Source of the DNA: Reclinomonas americana ATCC 50394
Lineage: Eukaryota > Jakobida > Jakobea > Jakobida
Direction: 5' to 3'
NCBI GenBank assembly: GCA_048213135.1
Contig: PS015058.1
Location: 138,861-202,860, forward strand
Length of the DNA: 64,000 bases
Part shown: in pieces, positions 62,366 to 64,000 of the stretch
Numbering within the stretch: position 1 is the stretch's first letter
How the letters are laid out: the number at the start of each line of letters is the position of its first letter
Made by a program: the position numbers and the translations under genes
The notes under the pieces: generated by a model
Told to the model about the DNA's origin: nothing
Seen by the model: only the letters and a program-made list of their open reading frames with translations
The model's database searches: none

Positions 62366-63521
62366 NNNNNNNNNNNNNNNNNNNNNNNNNNNNNNNNNNN
62401 NNNNNNNNNNNNNNNNNNNNNNNNNNNNNNNNNNNNNNNNNNNNNNNNNNNNNNNNNNNNNNNNNNNNNNNNNNNNNNNNNNNNNNNNNNNNNNNNNNNN
62501 NNNNNNNNNNNNNNNNNNNNNNNNNNNNNNNNNNNNNNNNNNNNNNNNNNNNNNNNNNNNNNNNNNNNNNNNNNNNNNNNNNNNNNNNNNNNNNNNNNNN
62601 NNNNNNNNNNNNNNNNNNNNNNNNNNNNNNNNNNNNNNNNNNNNNNNNNNNNNNNNNNNNNNNNNNNNNNNNNNNNNNNNNNNNNNNNNNNNNNNNNNNN
62701 NNNNNNNNNNNNNNNNNNNNNNNNNNNNNNNNNNNNNNNNNNNNNNNNNNNNNNNNNNNNNNNNNNNNNNNNNNNNNNNNNNNNNNNNNNNNNNNNNNNN
62801 NNNNNNNNNCCTCCTCTCTCTCTCTCTCTCTCTGTCTGTCTGTCTCCCTGCAGTCAAGGAGTTCAGAGAGCGGCACAGAGCAGAGCGCAATGCACTGGAA
62901 GATACACAAGGCCTCTCTCGTTGTAAGTCTCTGTCTGCGGCTGCAACAACGAGAGGAGAGAGACAAGTGGAAGAGTTCAAAGCAGCAGTCTGTGAGACGT
63001 GTTGCGTTCTCGTTTTCTCTCCACGCAGTCATGAGTTCTGAGTGACTGCAGGATACACAAGGCCTCTCTCTCGAACGGGTGTCAGTCTAGTTGAGAGCGG
63101 AAAGAGAGACAAGTGGAAGAGTTCAAAGCAGCAGCATGTGTAATGTGTTGTGTTCTCTCTCTCTCTCTCTTCTCTCCCCTCCCTCCCCCCCTCCCCTCCC
63201 CCTCCCTCTCCCTCTCTCCCCCACCCACTCACCACCGTCGACTCATAACCCATCGAATTCAGCTTCTGCATCACTCCCTCACGCGACAACCGACTGCTGT
63301 TCGTCACAAACGTCACCGACTTTCCCATGTTGCGCAGCATACACACAGCCTCCGGAGCTCCCTCAATCACATCATGCCCGCGATACAACACACCTGAAAA
63401 ACAAACAAACAAAGAGAGAGAGAAGGGGGAAGAGGAGGAGGAGGAGGAGGAGGAGGGCCAGAGAGGGAGGAAAGAGCAGTGAGTGTGCCTGTGTGTGTGA
63501 GAGAGAGAGAGAGTGTCTGTG

Positions 63522-63555
<34 letters not shown>

Positions 63556-63940
63556 GTTCACACACTTGCACTCTCTGCTATCACGCCTAAGTCGGCGCCT
63601 AAGTTGACAACTACTCTGCATTACCTCTCTCTCTCTCTTTCTCTGTCTGTCTCAGTCTCTCTCAGTCTCTTTCTCTCTCTCTCTCTTTCTCACACTTGCA
63701 CACACACACTCTCTCTCACTCACACAGAGAGACACAGAAAAGAGAGGCCCGAGACAAAAAATGCAAACCATCACAATCAAACAAAAAGTTATCATACTTG
63801 CGCGTCAACTCCTCAACAGCCTCGCGACTAGCAAGATGCACAGTCTCCGCAACACTCATATCTCTCACACAAAAACAACTTTTCTCAACACTCGGGGCTG
63901 TCTGGGACAAAAGATCCAATCTTTTTTGAGCGAGCTCCAT
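59773..63940 (-). CDS. PGP: PGP/Pho13-type HAD phosphatase
   Basis: About nine exons. Exon 1 (63769-63940, with an alternative start at the internal Met near 63859) ends with HAD motif I, NFLFDCDG, completed by VLYRGHDVIEGAPEA in exon 2 (63233-63393), which also has motif II in KSVTFVTNSSRLSREG. Then come PEIFTSAYA (61720-61747), VGLYLKSNNLDTHKALIIG (to 61650), KYIESEFAKRRVDPEV, IAVVVSAFDSSFDLEKCAY with FVATNPDATY, the motif III region RTPVVVGKPMALFWEII, motif IV MIGDRLDTDIMFAQAAGI, and the C-terminal YSIDSVGCIVSLLSSSE after a 57-bp intron. This subfamily has a C2 cap and removes phosphate from 2-phosphoglycolate and related side-products; the exact substrate is not determined. Two introns exceed 0.9 kb and are repeat-filled, one with a 444-base gap. 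Confidence 0.88.
59950..60865 (-). repeat. TTCCACTTCCCC minisatellite (sense) in a PGP-like intron
   Basis: The plus strand shows about 70 units of GGAAGTGGAAAGGGGGAAGTGG type between the exon ending at IGDRLDTD (about 60870) and the VTHPELHRDEIVQ exon (about 59940). In the transcript it reads CCCCCTTCCACTT, the same motif as in the RAD21 intron at 37.9-38.1 kb. Confidence 0.9.
61830..63160. repeat. Tandem repeat of about 180 bp in PGP-like intron 2, with a 444-base gap
   Basis: At least five copies (about 61835, 61960, 62130, 62850 and 63030). Shared blocks are GATACACAAGGCCTCTCTC, GTAAGTCTCTGTCTGCGGCT, AGAGTTCAAAGCAGCAG and TGCAGCCATGAGTTCGGAGA. N at 62366-62809 lies in (CT)n between copies. 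Each fuller copy has an inverted repeat CTCGTTGT...ACAACGAG around a loop of about 22 bases. Confidence 0.8.
63400..63768. repeat. CT/CA low-complexity PGP-like intron 1
   Basis: Short (GGA)n, (GA)n, (CT)n and (CA)n runs between PGP-like exons 1 and 2, with no exon. Confidence 0.7.
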
Positions 63941-64000
63941 TCTTTTTGTCCGAGATCCATTCTTTTTGAGCCTTGCTCCTGATGTTGTGTGTGTGTGTGT
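63941..64000. repeat. Short direct repeat and (GT)n at the window end
   Basis: GAGCGAGCTCCATTCTTTTTGTCC is followed by a near copy, CCGAGATCCATTCTTTTTGAGCC, across the PGP-like start; a (GT)n run begins at the last bases. Confidence 0.5.

Overview
The window is nuclear DNA of an intron-dense, otherwise compact unicellular-type eukaryote. Coding exons of 30-900 bp are split by GT-AG introns, most of them 42-75 bp. Neighbouring genes lie 35-150 bp apart, often tail-to-tail or head-to-head. A minority of introns are swollen to 0.5-1.5 kb by microsatellites and minisatellites, and ten N-gaps sit in or beside such repeats. I could not assign the lineage. The gene set (RAD21, PSMD6/Rpn7, DRAP1, PSAT1, a PGP-type phosphatase, an acid ceramidase/NAAA hydrolase, a CLU protein, a FAM227-like protein and a HEPN-NACHT-WD40 protein) fits a protist of or near the opisthokont/amoebozoan grade.

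Layout: 1-9480 (+) the 3' part of a giant ARM/CLU/TPR-like/ankyrin/PH protein. 9550-14518 (+) a double-PH, F-box-like, leucine-rich-repeat protein. 14581-18095 (-) an unrecognised protein. 18365-20841 (+) a doubtful small gene with a minisatellite and a large gap. 20859-22277 (-) an unrecognised coiled-coil-ended protein, head-to-head with DRAP1 (22416-24335, +). 24390-30657 (-) a large multi-pass membrane protein. 30726-34266 (-) proteasome lid subunit PSMD6. A six-copy tandem repeat fills the space up to RAD21 (35399-40902, +). 40998-42803 (+) ceramidase/NAAA-like hydrolase, followed by tandemly duplicated gene tails. 43484-44319 (-) a small membrane protein. 45145-47250 (+) PSAT1. 47714-52396 (+) a UBL-HEPN-NACHT-pentapeptide-WD40 protein. 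52406-52733 (+) a possible small gene. 52944-59737 (+) FAM227-like. 59773-63940 (-) PGP-like HAD phosphatase.

Most genes are housekeeping and unrelated in function (proteasome lid, cohesin, transcription repression, serine synthesis, phosphoglycolate or nucleotide-phosphate repair). The standout is the STAND NTPase at 47.7-52.4 kb. It has a ubiquitin-like N-terminus, a HEPN domain with an intact R-x4-H motif, NACHT Walker A/B motifs, pentapeptide repeats and 14 very similar WD40 repeats. Its last 4.2 kb is one uninterrupted exon in a neighbourhood where exons rarely exceed a few hundred bases. Its architecture resembles bacterial and fungal NLR-like sensors.

Two window-wide patterns stand out. 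First, a recurring 5' splice site GTTGCG, which differs from the usual GTRAGT, is supported by protein homology and reading frame in several genes. Second, expanded introns are nearly always pyrimidine-rich on the sense strand whichever way the gene points. Several gap edges show TACG-cyclic sequence that looks like a pyrosequencing flow artefact, so the exact sequence there should not be trusted.
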